DNA of 64,000 nt from Parapedobacter sp964498395 (GTDB lineage Bacteria; Bacteroidota; Bacteroidia; Sphingobacteriales; Sphingobacteriaceae): positions 62,001-126,000 of the forward strand of contig CAZCHE010000006.1 of assembly GCA_964498395.1 (NCBI GenBank), in the 5' to 3' direction. This document shows positions 53,142 to 62,634 of this stretch, piece by piece. Numbering within the stretch: position 1 is the first letter of the stretch; each line of letters begins with the position of its first letter. Made by a program: the position numbers and the translations under genes. The notes under the pieces were generated by a model. It saw nothing but the letters and a program-made list of their open reading frames with translations. It had not been told where the DNA came from and ran no database searches.

Positions 53142-56100
53142 ATGGTATCCATTTTTTACAAACCTCATCCAAAGCGGCTAATTCATCTCGGCATGGGATG
53201 TCTAGCCCTTCACCTTGCGGTTAATCCGGGTATATCCCTTGCCAACGGGATGCTTGGACACACCGCCCTCCCAACGCACCTCGTTCAGCAGGTAATTACA
53301 GGAACCGTTGTGAACGCATCGGGTATACCCATCTCCGGCGTAACGGTACGCGAAAAAAACACCAACACGGCAACCACCACCGATGAAAACGGTAGGTATC
53401 AAATCACGGTGTCCACAGGTCAAGCGACGCTGGTATTTTCGTCAATTGGGTACACTTCGCAGGAAATCGAGCTTAGTGGCAGCAGCTCCGCCAATGTTAC
53501 GTTAGCAGAAGACACCCACATGCTTGAAGAACTGGTCGTCGTGGGATATGGCACCCAGAAAAAGAGGCTCACCACCGGCGCGAGCATCCAAGTAAAGGGC
53601 GACGACATCCAGAAGCTCAGCACCACAAACGTGGTCAATGCACTGCAGAGCAGCTCACCGGGGGTCCAGATTACCCAGAGTTCAGGTATGCCCGGCCAGG
53701 GATTCAAGGTCAACATCCGGGGTATCGGTACCATCGGGGATTCACAGCCACTTTATGTCATTGACAACGTCATCGGCGGTGACATCAACTCACTCAACCC
53801 TTCGGATATTGAATCCATTGACATCCTCAAGGATGCAGCCTCGGCAGCCATCTATGGTGCCCGGGCAGCTAACGGAGTCATATTCGTGACAACCAAGCAA
53901 GGCAAAGCAGGTAAAGTGCAGTTGAGTTACGATACGTTCGTGGGCTGGCAGAATGCCTATAAAATAGCCCCGCTGCTCAACGCAAAGGAATATATGGCCA
54001 TCCAGGACGAGCGCCGTTATAACGATGGGTTGGCCCCGTACGATTGGGCGACACTCATCCCCAACCAATACCAGCAAATCCAGGATGGTACGTGGAATGG
54101 CACCAACTGGCTGAAGGAAATCCACAATGAAAATGCCTTGACGCAAAACCATGCGTTCAATTTGACGGGCGGAACGGATCGTTCTAGGTTTGCCCTCGGT
54201 TATTCGTTTGCACAGCAAGATGGTATCTTCGGCAAACCGGTGCAGCCCCATCTTGACCGACACACCGTACGGATTAATTCGGACCATGTCATCCTGAGGA
54301 AAAATGAACTGGATATTATCAAATTTGGCCAAAACCTGACCTATACTTACCGGGCCAATTCCGGTATCGGCATCGGTAACATTTATTGGAACGACATCAA
54401 CAATATGTTGAAAGGCAATCCGCTGCTTCCGGTATACAACACCGACGGCGAATATTACGACCAACCCAGCAAAGTGGCCGACGGATGGGCATTAGATGGG
54501 GCTACGGCTAACCCGATTGCGGACATGGTGTACCGGCGCGGGCAAAACCTGAGCAAAAGCCATGCTGCCATGGCCAATGCCTACCTGGAAATCCAGCCCA
54601 TCGAAGGTTTGCGATTCCGCAGCAGCTTTGGTTACCGGATGAGCGCTTACTCCTATCGGTCGTATACACCCACATTCCACTTGTCAACCACCTCCATCAA
54701 TGACATCGATGACATCTCCCAAAGCCAAGGCATGGGACATAACTGGACATTGGAAAATACGCTTTCCTACCAACGCACTGTCGGCAACGGCCATCACTTC
54801 GACGCCGTCATCGGCCAGTCTATCGAACATTGGGGGATCGGTGAGGACCTGAGTGTTTCTACGCAGAACTCGTCATTCCCGGGCAGTTGGAAACATGCTT
54901 ATGTGGGCAACTGGATAGCATTTCCGGGCTATACGCCAGCCATCGGAGGGGCCCATTGGGGAGAAGCAAAAAATGCCGCAGTTTTTGGCCGTATCAATTA
55001 TAACTACAATGAAACGTACCTGCTTTCGGTCATCATGCGGGCGGACGCGTCGTCCAATTTTTATCGTGGCAAGCGTTGGGGCTATTTCCCTTCGGTATCT
55101 GCAGGCTGGATCGCCACTAATGAATCATTCCTGGAATCGAGCGACTGGCTCAATTTCCTGAAACTCCGCGGAAGCTGGGGGCAAAATGGCAATTCGAGCA
55201 TCGCTCCTTTCCAATACCTAGCCACCATCGCCATCGACCGCCAAAACGGCTATTACTTCGGCAACGATAAAAACACGCTGCTCAGCGGCGCATATCCGGA
55301 CATCCTGCCCAATCCCAATGTCTCTTGGGAAACGTCAGAGCAGCTCAACCTGGGTTTCGATGCGCAATTCGCCAATAACCGCCTCGGCGTCGTCTTTGAT
55401 TGGTACCGCAAATCAACCATCGATTGGTTAGTTCAAGCACCAGTATTAGCCATTTTCGGAACGGCAGCCCCCTTTATCAATGGTGGTGATATTCGAAACG
55501 AAGGTGTGGAGCTAGGGCTGACCTGGAACGAAACCATAGGAGATTTTACCTATGGCATCAACGTCAATGGTGCATATAACCGAAACCGTGTGGTGCGCAT
55601 CGCCAATGCAGAAGGCCTCATCAACGGTCAAGCGAATGTATTGAGCCAGGGTACCATGCCCATGTACCGTGCTGAAGTAGGCTATCCAATTGGGTATTTC
55701 TTTGGCTATAAGACCGAAGGCATCTTCCAGAACGACGAGCAGATTGCCGACTACAGGGCCAGGGGTCTCGGCGTGTTGTCTACGGCACAACCCGGTGATG
55801 TGATTTTCTCGGACACCAATCGCGACGGTTTCATCACCGAAGATGACAAAGTGCAAATCGGCAACCCACACCCCGATTTCACCACCGGTCTAAACCTTTC
55901 TTTCGGTTATAAGGGATTTGACCTAAACATCGCCGCTTATGGCTCGTTCGGCCATCAAATTGCGAAATCATACCGTTCATTTGCTGACAGCCCTTTTCAA
56001 AACTACACCACCGACGTATTCCAGCGGTGGCACGGTGAGGGTACTTCAAACCGTTATCCACGATTGACCATCGGAAGCCATACCAATTATCAGTACATTT

Positions 56101-56363
56101 CCGATATCTATATTGAGGACGCTGACTTTTTGCGCATCCAAAACGTAACCTTGGGCTATAACCTCAAATCGGCATTCCCGAAACTGCCATTAGGTAACGC
56201 GCGGCTATATGTCAGCGGGCAAAACCTCTACACCTTTACCAATTATTCCGGAATGGATCCCGAGATTGGTTATGGAGACGACCAGGGGTGGGTATCAGGC
56301 ATCGACCTCGGTTTCTTCCCCAGCCCACGCAACTTCGTCATTGGTTTGAATGTCAATTTTTAA
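53142..56363 (+). CDS. SusC-like TonB-dependent outer-membrane transporter (PUL2)
   Basis: Outer-membrane protein of 1073 residues. An N-terminal signal region of about 35 residues (MGCLALHLAVNPGISLA) precedes a carboxypeptidase-D-like domain (about 50-125). Next are the TonB-box stretch LEELVVVGYGTQKKR, the plug with ESIDILKDAASAAIYGARAANG, and a barrel ending in FVIGLNVNF. It imports the PUL2 oligosaccharide together with the SusD 13 bp downstream. It is driven by an HTCS-type promoter shared in form with the GH31 gene. Confidence 0.92.
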   Translation: MVSIFYKPHPKRLIHLGMGCLALHLAVNPGISLANGMLGHTALPTHLVQQVITGTVVNASGIPISGVTVREKNTNTATTTDENGRYQITVSTGQATLVFSSIGYTSQEIELSGSSSANVTLAEDTHMLEELVVVGYGTQKKRLTTGASIQVKGDDIQKLSTTNVVNALQSSSPGVQITQSSGMPGQGFKVNIRGIGTIGDSQPLYVIDNVIGGDINSLNPSDIESIDILKDAASAAIYGARAANGVIFVTTKQGKAGKVQLSYDTFVGWQNAYKIAPLLNAKEYMAIQDERRYNDGLAPYDWATLIPNQYQQIQDGTWNGTNWLKEIHNENALTQNHAFNLTGGTDRSRFALGYSFAQQDGIFGKPVQPHLDRHTVRINSDHVILRKNELDIIKFGQNLTYTYRANSGIGIGNIYWNDINNMLKGNPLLPVYNTDGEYYDQPSKVADGWALDGATANPIADMVYRRGQNLSKSHAAMANAYLEIQPIEGLRFRSSFGYRMSAYSYRSYTPTFHLSTTSINDIDDISQSQGMGHNWTLENTLSYQRTVGNGHHFDAVIGQSIEHWGIGEDLSVSTQNSSFPGSWKHAYVGNWIAFPGYTPAIGGAHWGEAKNAAVFGRINYNYNETYLLSVIMRADASSNFYRGKRWGYFPSVSAGWIATNESFLESSDWLNFLKLRGSWGQNGNSSIAPFQYLATIAIDRQNGYYFGNDKNTLLSGAYPDILPNPNVSWETSEQLNLGFDAQFANNRLGVVFDWYRKSTIDWLVQAPVLAIFGTAAPFINGGDIRNEGVELGLTWNETIGDFTYGINVNGAYNRNRVVRIANAEGLINGQANVLSQGTMPMYRAEVGYPIGYFFGYKTEGIFQNDEQIADYRARGLGVLSTAQPGDVIFSDTNRDGFITEDDKVQIGNPHPDFTTGLNLSFGYKGFDLNIAAYGSFGHQIAKSYRSFADSPFQNYTTDVFQRWHGEGTSNRYPRLTIGSHTNYQYISDIYIEDADFLRIQNVTLGYNLKSAFPKLPLGNARLYVSGQNLYTFTNYSGMDPEIGYGDDQGWVSGIDLGFFPSPRNFVIGLNVNF

Positions 56364-56376
56364 GCTAAAAAATAAG

Positions 56377-58068
56377 ATGAAAAAGATCATATCTCTGGTA
56401 GCCCTAGCCATTACCTTTTCCAGTTGTGAAAAGTTCTTGGATACGGAGAGCTACGACAAAAAGAATACGGGTAATTTCCCCTTGAATGCTGCCGATGCCG
56501 AGCAGATGATTACAGGTATCTATTCTACGTTCAGTACAGCGATTTCGAATGCCGCCAATACCCATTTCTATGCGGCTGAGCTGGCTTCTGACGACCGCTT
56601 TGGCGGGGGTGGTGAAAACGACCGCGACATGCATGGTCTCGACCACCTGATGAATACCCAGCCAAACCGGTTCCAAACCTATTGGGAAGCCCGTTATCAG
56701 GGTATCTTCCGCGCCAATACCGCCATTGCAACAATTGACAATGTGACCACTTGGAATGATGCGACGCAGCGCGACAGGTTGCTTGGAGAAACATACTTCC
56801 TCCGGGCACTCTTCTACTTTGAACTTTCCCAAATGTTTGGCGAAGTGCCCCTGGTGACCACACCTGAGGCCGAAAACATTCCCAAGTCACCTGCTGCCGA
56901 AACATACGGCCAGATAGCCTACGACCTGCAGCAAGCCATTTCACTCCTGCCCTCTACCCCTTACACCGGTACCGCCTCCGGGCACGCCACCAAATGGGCT
57001 GCTCAAGCGTTAGCTGCACGGGTATTCCTGTTTTACACCGGTTATTATCAGCAATCCTCATTGCCGGTGGCCGAGGGTGGTGAAATCACTAAGGCACAAA
57101 TCATTACTTGGCTGGACGAGTGTATCGGTAGCAGCGGCCACGACCTCGTGTCTGACTTCCGCAACCTTTGGCCGTATACCAATGAACACACGGCTGCTGA
57201 CTACGACTACGTGACAGACAACGGCTTGCGCTGGGAGGGTGACGGCAATAAGGAAACCGTGTTTGCCGTCAAGTTCGGAACGTTAGTAGACTGGGGCAAC
57301 GAATACACCCTCGGTTACTCCAACCAATATGTGCTGCACTTCGGACTTCGGTCGAACAATGGGCAAGCCAATACGTTCCCCTTCGGACAAGGTTGGGGTG
57401 CGGGGCCTGTAAACACCAATTTGTGGAATCAATGGCGCCAGGCAGAACCCAATGATATCCGTCGCACGGCATCCATCATGAATGCGGAGACCGACGTCGA
57501 TGATTATATTTACGGTGCCGATGCACAAATGGAAGAAACCGGTTTTTGGCAGAAAAAATACATCCCGATCACAGCCTACCGCGAAGGCGGTTTATTGCCT
57601 TCCTACGCCATCATCGCTGATGCAGCACCCACCGATTTCCAGTTGGCACACACCCAAGACCTCGTGCTGATCCGGTTTGCAGACGTATTGCTCATGCACT
57701 CCGAATTGGTCGAAAACAATACCGGCCTCAACCGCGTAAGGACCCGTGCTGGGCTTGGCAATGTCGCCTATTCGCTGGATGCAATCAAGCGCGAGCGTCG
57801 TTGGGAGCTTGCCTTCGAAGGCCTGCGTTACTTCGACCTCATGCGTTGGCATGATGCTGCCGATGCACTGGCCTCACAGGAAGGGGTAGCCATCAAAAAT
57901 AAAGGGGTGGATACCCAAATGCGTGGTTTTGGAGGAGGCTATCGTGCGCGCTATCAAGCCACAGGAGGGTTCTGGCCTATTCCGCAAAATGAGATTTTAT
58001 TGTCTGATGGGGTACTTATCCAAAACCCGGGATGGGGTACACCAGAAGCCGAATTCCCAGGATGGTAA
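56377..58068 (+). CDS. SusD-like glycan-binding lipoprotein (PUL2)
   Basis: Lipoprotein of 563 residues from ATG 56377 (MKKIISLVALAITFSSC; Cys17). An in-frame ATG at 56350 inside susC is rejected because it would bury the signal peptide. CEKFLDTESYDKK is a typical SusD opening. TPR-like helices include RDRLLGETYFLRALFYFELSQ, and the C-terminal part has AIKRERRWELAFEGLRYFDL and FWPIPQNEIL. It is the substrate lid of the upstream SusC. Confidence 0.92.
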   Translation: MKKIISLVALAITFSSCEKFLDTESYDKKNTGNFPLNAADAEQMITGIYSTFSTAISNAANTHFYAAELASDDRFGGGGENDRDMHGLDHLMNTQPNRFQTYWEARYQGIFRANTAIATIDNVTTWNDATQRDRLLGETYFLRALFYFELSQMFGEVPLVTTPEAENIPKSPAAETYGQIAYDLQQAISLLPSTPYTGTASGHATKWAAQALAARVFLFYTGYYQQSSLPVAEGGEITKAQIITWLDECIGSSGHDLVSDFRNLWPYTNEHTAADYDYVTDNGLRWEGDGNKETVFAVKFGTLVDWGNEYTLGYSNQYVLHFGLRSNNGQANTFPFGQGWGAGPVNTNLWNQWRQAEPNDIRRTASIMNAETDVDDYIYGADAQMEETGFWQKKYIPITAYREGGLLPSYAIIADAAPTDFQLAHTQDLVLIRFADVLLMHSELVENNTGLNRVRTRAGLGNVAYSLDAIKRERRWELAFEGLRYFDLMRWHDAADALASQEGVAIKNKGVDTQMRGFGGGYRARYQATGGFWPIPQNEILLSDGVLIQNPGWGTPEAEFPGW

Positions 58069-58087
58069 TACAAAAAGGTATAAAACG

Positions 58088-58930
58088 ATGAAAACAACGA
58101 TAAAAAATTGGTCAATATGGGCGATACTGCTGGTACTAGCAGGCGTCTCCTGCGAGCCCATCGAAGACCGTATGGAAATGACCGGCGCGATCAGCGCCGA
58201 ACAACTCGACATTACAGCCACTCCGCTGGTGATAGACGGCAAGCGTTCAAACAAGGTGGTATTGGATAACAAGAGTCCGGTGCTGTCCTCTTGGGATTAT
58301 GGCGTTGGTGTCACACAGCGAAAATCTGATACCGTACTGCTGGTAACTACCGGCGACACTGATATCATTTTCACAGGGCTTAACCCGAATGGCACCAAAA
58401 TTAACAAAACCTTGACGGTAAATGTGGAAGAACTCACCTATGACGTACCCCTTGAATGGGGTTACCTTACCGGTGGGTCGGAAAAAGAATGGGTATGGGA
58501 TGATACCAAACCTGCCGTGTGGGGAAATGGTGGCTATATGGGTAGCAGTAAGCCAGAATGGTGGGTGTTAACCATCGGTGATATTCCGGGCCAAGCTCCC
58601 AATGAAGGCGAGGGGGCAAAGATGGTGTTCTCGCTTAGCGGATCAACGCTTACCAAGGTCAAGTCCAATGGTGATACCGAGGTCGGCTCCTTCTCCTTCG
58701 ACATGACCAAAATCATCACCCTTGATAATGGCGACACCTGGGCTAGGGGGAAACTCACCACCCGTGGCGTTACCGTGCTTTGCGGCATTTCACCCAATGA
58801 GGGTGGAGCCCCCGTCTATGAGTACGATATCCTCTTGCTCGATAACGGTGAAATGGCATTAAGCTATCCCGAACCCGGTGTAGGCCCTTGGGGTACCGCC
58901 TGGTTCTGGATGTTCAAAGCGGTTGATTAG
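58088..58930 (+). CDS. SusE/SusF-like surface glycan-binding lipoprotein (PUL2)
   Basis: Lipoprotein of 280 residues starting at ATG 58088 (MKTTIKNWSIWAILL; lipobox AGVSC). The N-terminal 110 residues look like an Ig/PKD-type domain (LDITATPLVIDGKRSNKVVL). The rest is beta-rich with many Trp (GYLTGGSEKEWVWDD, WWVLTIGDIPG, GTAWFWMFKAVD), as expected of a carbohydrate-binding face. It lies 19 bp after susD in the same operon, the usual place for surface glycan-binding proteins, and is followed by a strong terminator. Confidence 0.75.
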   Translation: MKTTIKNWSIWAILLVLAGVSCEPIEDRMEMTGAISAEQLDITATPLVIDGKRSNKVVLDNKSPVLSSWDYGVGVTQRKSDTVLLVTTGDTDIIFTGLNPNGTKINKTLTVNVEELTYDVPLEWGYLTGGSEKEWVWDDTKPAVWGNGGYMGSSKPEWWVLTIGDIPGQAPNEGEGAKMVFSLSGSTLTKVKSNGDTEVGSFSFDMTKIITLDNGDTWARGKLTTRGVTVLCGISPNEGGAPVYEYDILLLDNGEMALSYPEPGVGPWGTAWFWMFKAVD

Positions 58931-58940
58931 TAACGACAAC

Positions 58941-58970
58941 AAAAAGGGGGATGAGTAATCCCCCTTTTTT
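58941..58970 (+). terminator. Rho-independent terminator of the PUL2 operon
   Basis: AAAAAGGGGGAT (58941-58952) pairs perfectly with ATCCCCCTTTTT (58958-58969) around GAGTA, with a T-run at the end. It begins 11 bases after the stop of the SusE/F-like gene. Confidence 0.9.
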
Positions 58971-59364
58971 ATGCTGAAAGTATCGTAATTGATTAAAGAT
59001 ACCTAACCCTTCTTTTACCTCGGCGGGTGTTGTCGTCGCCAATCCATCGGCATTCATTTCCGTTCGACGGTTAAGTTATAGTACAATAATAGCTGTTTTC
59101 TATGAAATAAATTCGAAAACACCTTGTTATTGCCCACCTCGTTAAGTCATCCTTCAAATTTGAATTATTTTTAGAAATCCAGCCCGATTATTGGAAGGTT
59201 ATTGCGCAATCTCAAAGAAAAATAAAAAAAATGCAATTTGGCATTGGGGGTTTTTTCCGGATTGATTGACTATGATTATAGACAGTACGTGAAAACTAGC
59301 ACAAACCTTAAATAGAAAAGCAACAATCAACAAGGGGCCACGCTCCTTCTTAACTACCGGGCAA
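58971..59364. other. Noncoding gap between PUL2 and the third SusC/SusD pair
   Basis: About 394 bases without a supported gene. It contains GGTTAAGT (59070) and CGTTAAGT (59140), but not with the 22-bp spacing of the PUL2 control regions, and no TAnnTTTG box in a convincing place. The last 150 bases are A- and T-rich and should contain the promoter of the susC gene at 59365. Confidence 0.5.
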
Positions 59365-62300
59365 ATGCAACGAATAACATTCATTACCATCATTTGTATT
59401 TCAATAGGCCTCTCCCTATCGGCACAAATACAGGCCAGCAAACACGTTTTCGCCAAAAACAGTTCTGATCGGGCAAGCCATTCAACTACCGTTCCACTGT
59501 CGACGGTCATCAAGTCTATCGAAAGCAAATTTGGCGTATCGATTGGATACCGCTCAGGCACATTGGAAAACCAGACAATCGCGTTAGCCGAATTGGGTCA
59601 AGCGGCATCCGCTGAAGCGGCATTGAACACCGCCTTGCGCAACACTTCATTGCATTACAAAACCGTGGGCAACGATTTCTATGTTATCTATCATGATAAA
59701 AACAAGACTTCGGTTTCCGAAAATAAGTCGGTCGCGCGGCAAGAGCGCGTCATCAGGGGGCAGGTGGTTGATGAACAGGGCAACGCCTTTGAGGGCGTGA
59801 GTGTTTCTGTTGCTGGCAGATCATTGACCCGGGCAACAGACGCACAGGGTAATTTTGAGATCACATTGCCCGCCGATGCGGATTCGTTGATATTCACCTA
59901 TATCGGCTACCAGACCCAAGTCATGGCGGTAGGCAACCAGCAACGCCTATCCATCACCATGCAGGTTGAGAGCCAAACCCTTGACGAAGTGGTATTGGTA
60001 GGCTACTCCACCCAAAGCAAAAAGACCGTTACCAGTGCCATCTCAACCGTAAAAAGTACGGAGATCGAGAATATTCCAGTGGCCAATTCCGACCAACTAC
60101 TGCAGGGGCGAGCCTCTGGCGTACAGGTAAATTCCAGTTCGGGCACCCCCGGATCGGGCGTAACCGTGCGTATCAGGGGTACATCGTCCATCACCGGGTC
60201 GAGCGAACCGTTGTATGTCATTGATGGTATCCCGATGCAATCTAACGACCTGTCCGGGCTCAACCTTGGTGGGGGCACAACCAATCCAATGGCTGATATC
60301 AACCCCGCAGACATCGAGTCAATGGACATTCTAAAGGATGCTGCCGCGACCGCCATCTATGGGGCACGGGCGGCCAATGGTGTCGTCTTGATCACGACAA
60401 AACGAGGCAAGAACGAGCAAGCAACAATTTCTGCCGGGGTATATTATGGAAGCCAATCCATCATCAAGAATCCCCAACCGGTCACCGGATCCGAGTTTGA
60501 ACTGCTGATGAATGAAGCCGATATCAACGCCGGCCGAGCACCGCGCTACGACAACCCCCAAAGTGCTACGAATACGGACTGGCCCGGGTTAATCCTACGC
60601 AACGGTCAATTACGTAACATAGACTTGTCCATGCGGGGTGGGAGTGAAAAAATCCAATACATGGTTTCGGCAAATAACTTCCTTCAGGAAGGCATCATTA
60701 AAGCGATGGATTTCAATCGTACTACTGCACGCGTCAACCTGGATTACAAGCCCATCAAAAACCTCAGCATGGGTACCAGTATCCTCTACGCGAAGAGCGA
60801 TAGGACCCGTCAGCGGAATGACGATGCGCTGGCAGGCGGCATTGGTGGCGTGATGTTTTACCCGTCTAACCTACCCATTTTCAATGATGACGGCTCCTAC
60901 TACAAAATTTCAACAGTAGACCATCCGCTGGCCGTAATCAACGATACCTACATATCCATGAAGACCAATCGGTTTTTGGGCAGCCTATTTGCGGAATACG
61001 AGTTTATCCCCAACCTGAAACTGAAATCGAGTTTCAGCCTCGATTATAGTAACGTTGCCGACCGCTTGTACGACAATACCCTCACCAATAACGGGTCAGC
61101 CGTTGGGGGCAATGCCATTTACGTATCCACAAACAATGATAACTGGATACAGGAAAACGTATTGAGCTACGTGTTTTCTGTAAACCGCCATCATGTCAAC
61201 GCATTGGTGGGTACCACCTTGCAGCAATCTACCAACGATGTGATTTCGGCCTATGGCCGGGGGTTTCCTTCCGATGCCTACCGAGAAATCAGCTCGGCAG
61301 CGGTACAGTGGTCTGATTCACAAGGCACCAGCTACGGCATCGCCTCACTATTCACCCGTATCACCTATGATTTTGCCAGCAAATACCTATTCACGCTCAA
61401 TGTCCGCCGTGACGGGTCATCCCGTTTCGGTCGCAACAACCGTTGGGGTACGTTTCCTTCCGTGGGCTTGGGCTGGGTTATCAGTGAAGAAGCATTCATG
61501 CAGCAGTTTACCAACCTCTCGATGCTCAAACTTCGCGCGGGTTTTGGTCTAACCGGTAACCAAGGCGGTATCCGTGATTTCCAATCACTCGCCTTGTGGG
61601 AGGGTGGTGCTTATGCCGACCGACCGGGCATCGCCCCCATCCAACTCGCCAACCCCGACCTCAAATGGGAAACCACCCGGCAAACCAACGTAGGGTTGGA
61701 TATCGAGTTTTTCAATAGCCGACTAGGCATAAACCTCGATTACTACTCGAAGTACACCACAGACCTGTTGCTTGACGTATCCATCCCACGCACCTCCGGG
61801 TTTGATATCCAAACGCAAAACTATGGCGAAATGGAAAACTACGGATTTGAGCTTGGCATCAATGCTGATGTATTTCCACGTGATCGCGCCTTCCAATGGA
61901 ATACAAGCTTTAACATCTCTACCAATAAAAACAAGATACACAAGCTTGCTGCACCGTTTAACGTATACAACCGGGATTTGTTCCGCTATGAAGAGGGGGG
62001 TGAGATGTATGCCTTTTACCTCCACCCGCAAACCGGCGTCGATCCGCAAACCGGAGACATCCAATTTGAAGACGTCAACGGGGATGGGGTATTTGATGTA
62101 AACAACGACCGGCGCATCGTAGGGAGTGCCAATCCGGATTTCTTTGGCGGGTTTACCAACACGCTTAATTACAAAAACTTTGATTTCATGGCGTTTCTCC
62201 AGTACTCGTACGGAAACGAGCAATTAAACATGACCCGATTTTTCTTGGAACACGGCGGCACCCGTGCTACAAACTACATCCATAATCAAATGGGGCGGTG

Positions 62301-62634
62301 GCAGCAGCCCGGCGACGTGACCATGATTCCCCGTATGACAGCCGCCAACTACGCATCTAACCTCCGGCCCTCTCGCTTCATGGAAGATGGCTCGTACCTG
62401 CGTCTCAAGAATATCTCGCTGGGTTACCGATTACCGGCAGATTTTGCCAAGCGGCTGGGCCTTTCTTCCGCCCGGATCTATGTATCGGGGCAGAATTTGT
62501 TTACCATTACCAATTACACTGGCTGGGATCCTGAGCTGACCGGTACGGCCGACGAACCACTGATGCTGGGTGTCGAATTTTTCAGCGTACCGCAATCCAA
62601 GACGTATATGGCTGGTATAAACTTTACATTCTAA
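59365..62634 (+). CDS. SusC-like TonB-dependent transporter with STN domain (third pair)
   Basis: Outer-membrane protein of 1089 residues. A signal peptide (about 1-25, ISIGLSLSAQIQA) is followed by an STN domain (about 33-105, STVIKSIESKFGVSIGY, then AALNTALRNTSLHYK). A carboxypeptidase-D-like domain (about 128-205), LDEVVLVGYSTQSKKT, the plug (ESMDILKDAAATAIYGARAANG) and the barrel ending MAGINFTF follow. An STN domain usually signals to a FecR anti-sigma factor, but no FecI/FecR pair is visible in the window. The stop overlaps the next ATG by one base (TAATG). Confidence 0.92.
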   Translation: MQRITFITIICISIGLSLSAQIQASKHVFAKNSSDRASHSTTVPLSTVIKSIESKFGVSIGYRSGTLENQTIALAELGQAASAEAALNTALRNTSLHYKTVGNDFYVIYHDKNKTSVSENKSVARQERVIRGQVVDEQGNAFEGVSVSVAGRSLTRATDAQGNFEITLPADADSLIFTYIGYQTQVMAVGNQQRLSITMQVESQTLDEVVLVGYSTQSKKTVTSAISTVKSTEIENIPVANSDQLLQGRASGVQVNSSSGTPGSGVTVRIRGTSSITGSSEPLYVIDGIPMQSNDLSGLNLGGGTTNPMADINPADIESMDILKDAAATAIYGARAANGVVLITTKRGKNEQATISAGVYYGSQSIIKNPQPVTGSEFELLMNEADINAGRAPRYDNPQSATNTDWPGLILRNGQLRNIDLSMRGGSEKIQYMVSANNFLQEGIIKAMDFNRTTARVNLDYKPIKNLSMGTSILYAKSDRTRQRNDDALAGGIGGVMFYPSNLPIFNDDGSYYKISTVDHPLAVINDTYISMKTNRFLGSLFAEYEFIPNLKLKSSFSLDYSNVADRLYDNTLTNNGSAVGGNAIYVSTNNDNWIQENVLSYVFSVNRHHVNALVGTTLQQSTNDVISAYGRGFPSDAYREISSAAVQWSDSQGTSYGIASLFTRITYDFASKYLFTLNVRRDGSSRFGRNNRWGTFPSVGLGWVISEEAFMQQFTNLSMLKLRAGFGLTGNQGGIRDFQSLALWEGGAYADRPGIAPIQLANPDLKWETTRQTNVGLDIEFFNSRLGINLDYYSKYTTDLLLDVSIPRTSGFDIQTQNYGEMENYGFELGINADVFPRDRAFQWNTSFNISTNKNKIHKLAAPFNVYNRDLFRYEEGGEMYAFYLHPQTGVDPQTGDIQFEDVNGDGVFDVNNDRRIVGSANPDFFGGFTNTLNYKNFDFMAFLQYSYGNEQLNMTRFFLEHGGTRATNYIHNQMGRWQQPGDVTMIPRMTAANYASNLRPSRFMEDGSYLRLKNISLGYRLPADFAKRLGLSSARIYVSGQNLFTITNYTGWDPELTGTADEPLMLGVEFFSVPQSKTYMAGINFTF

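Noticed and set aside
53790..54464. Open frame of 224 codons on the minus strand
   Set aside because: It is antisense to the SusC plug region, with no start context or domain signal.
57923..58087. Start of the SusE/F-like gene inside susD (ATG 57923)
   Set aside because: It would bury the lipoprotein signal. ATG 58088 begins a normal lipoprotein.
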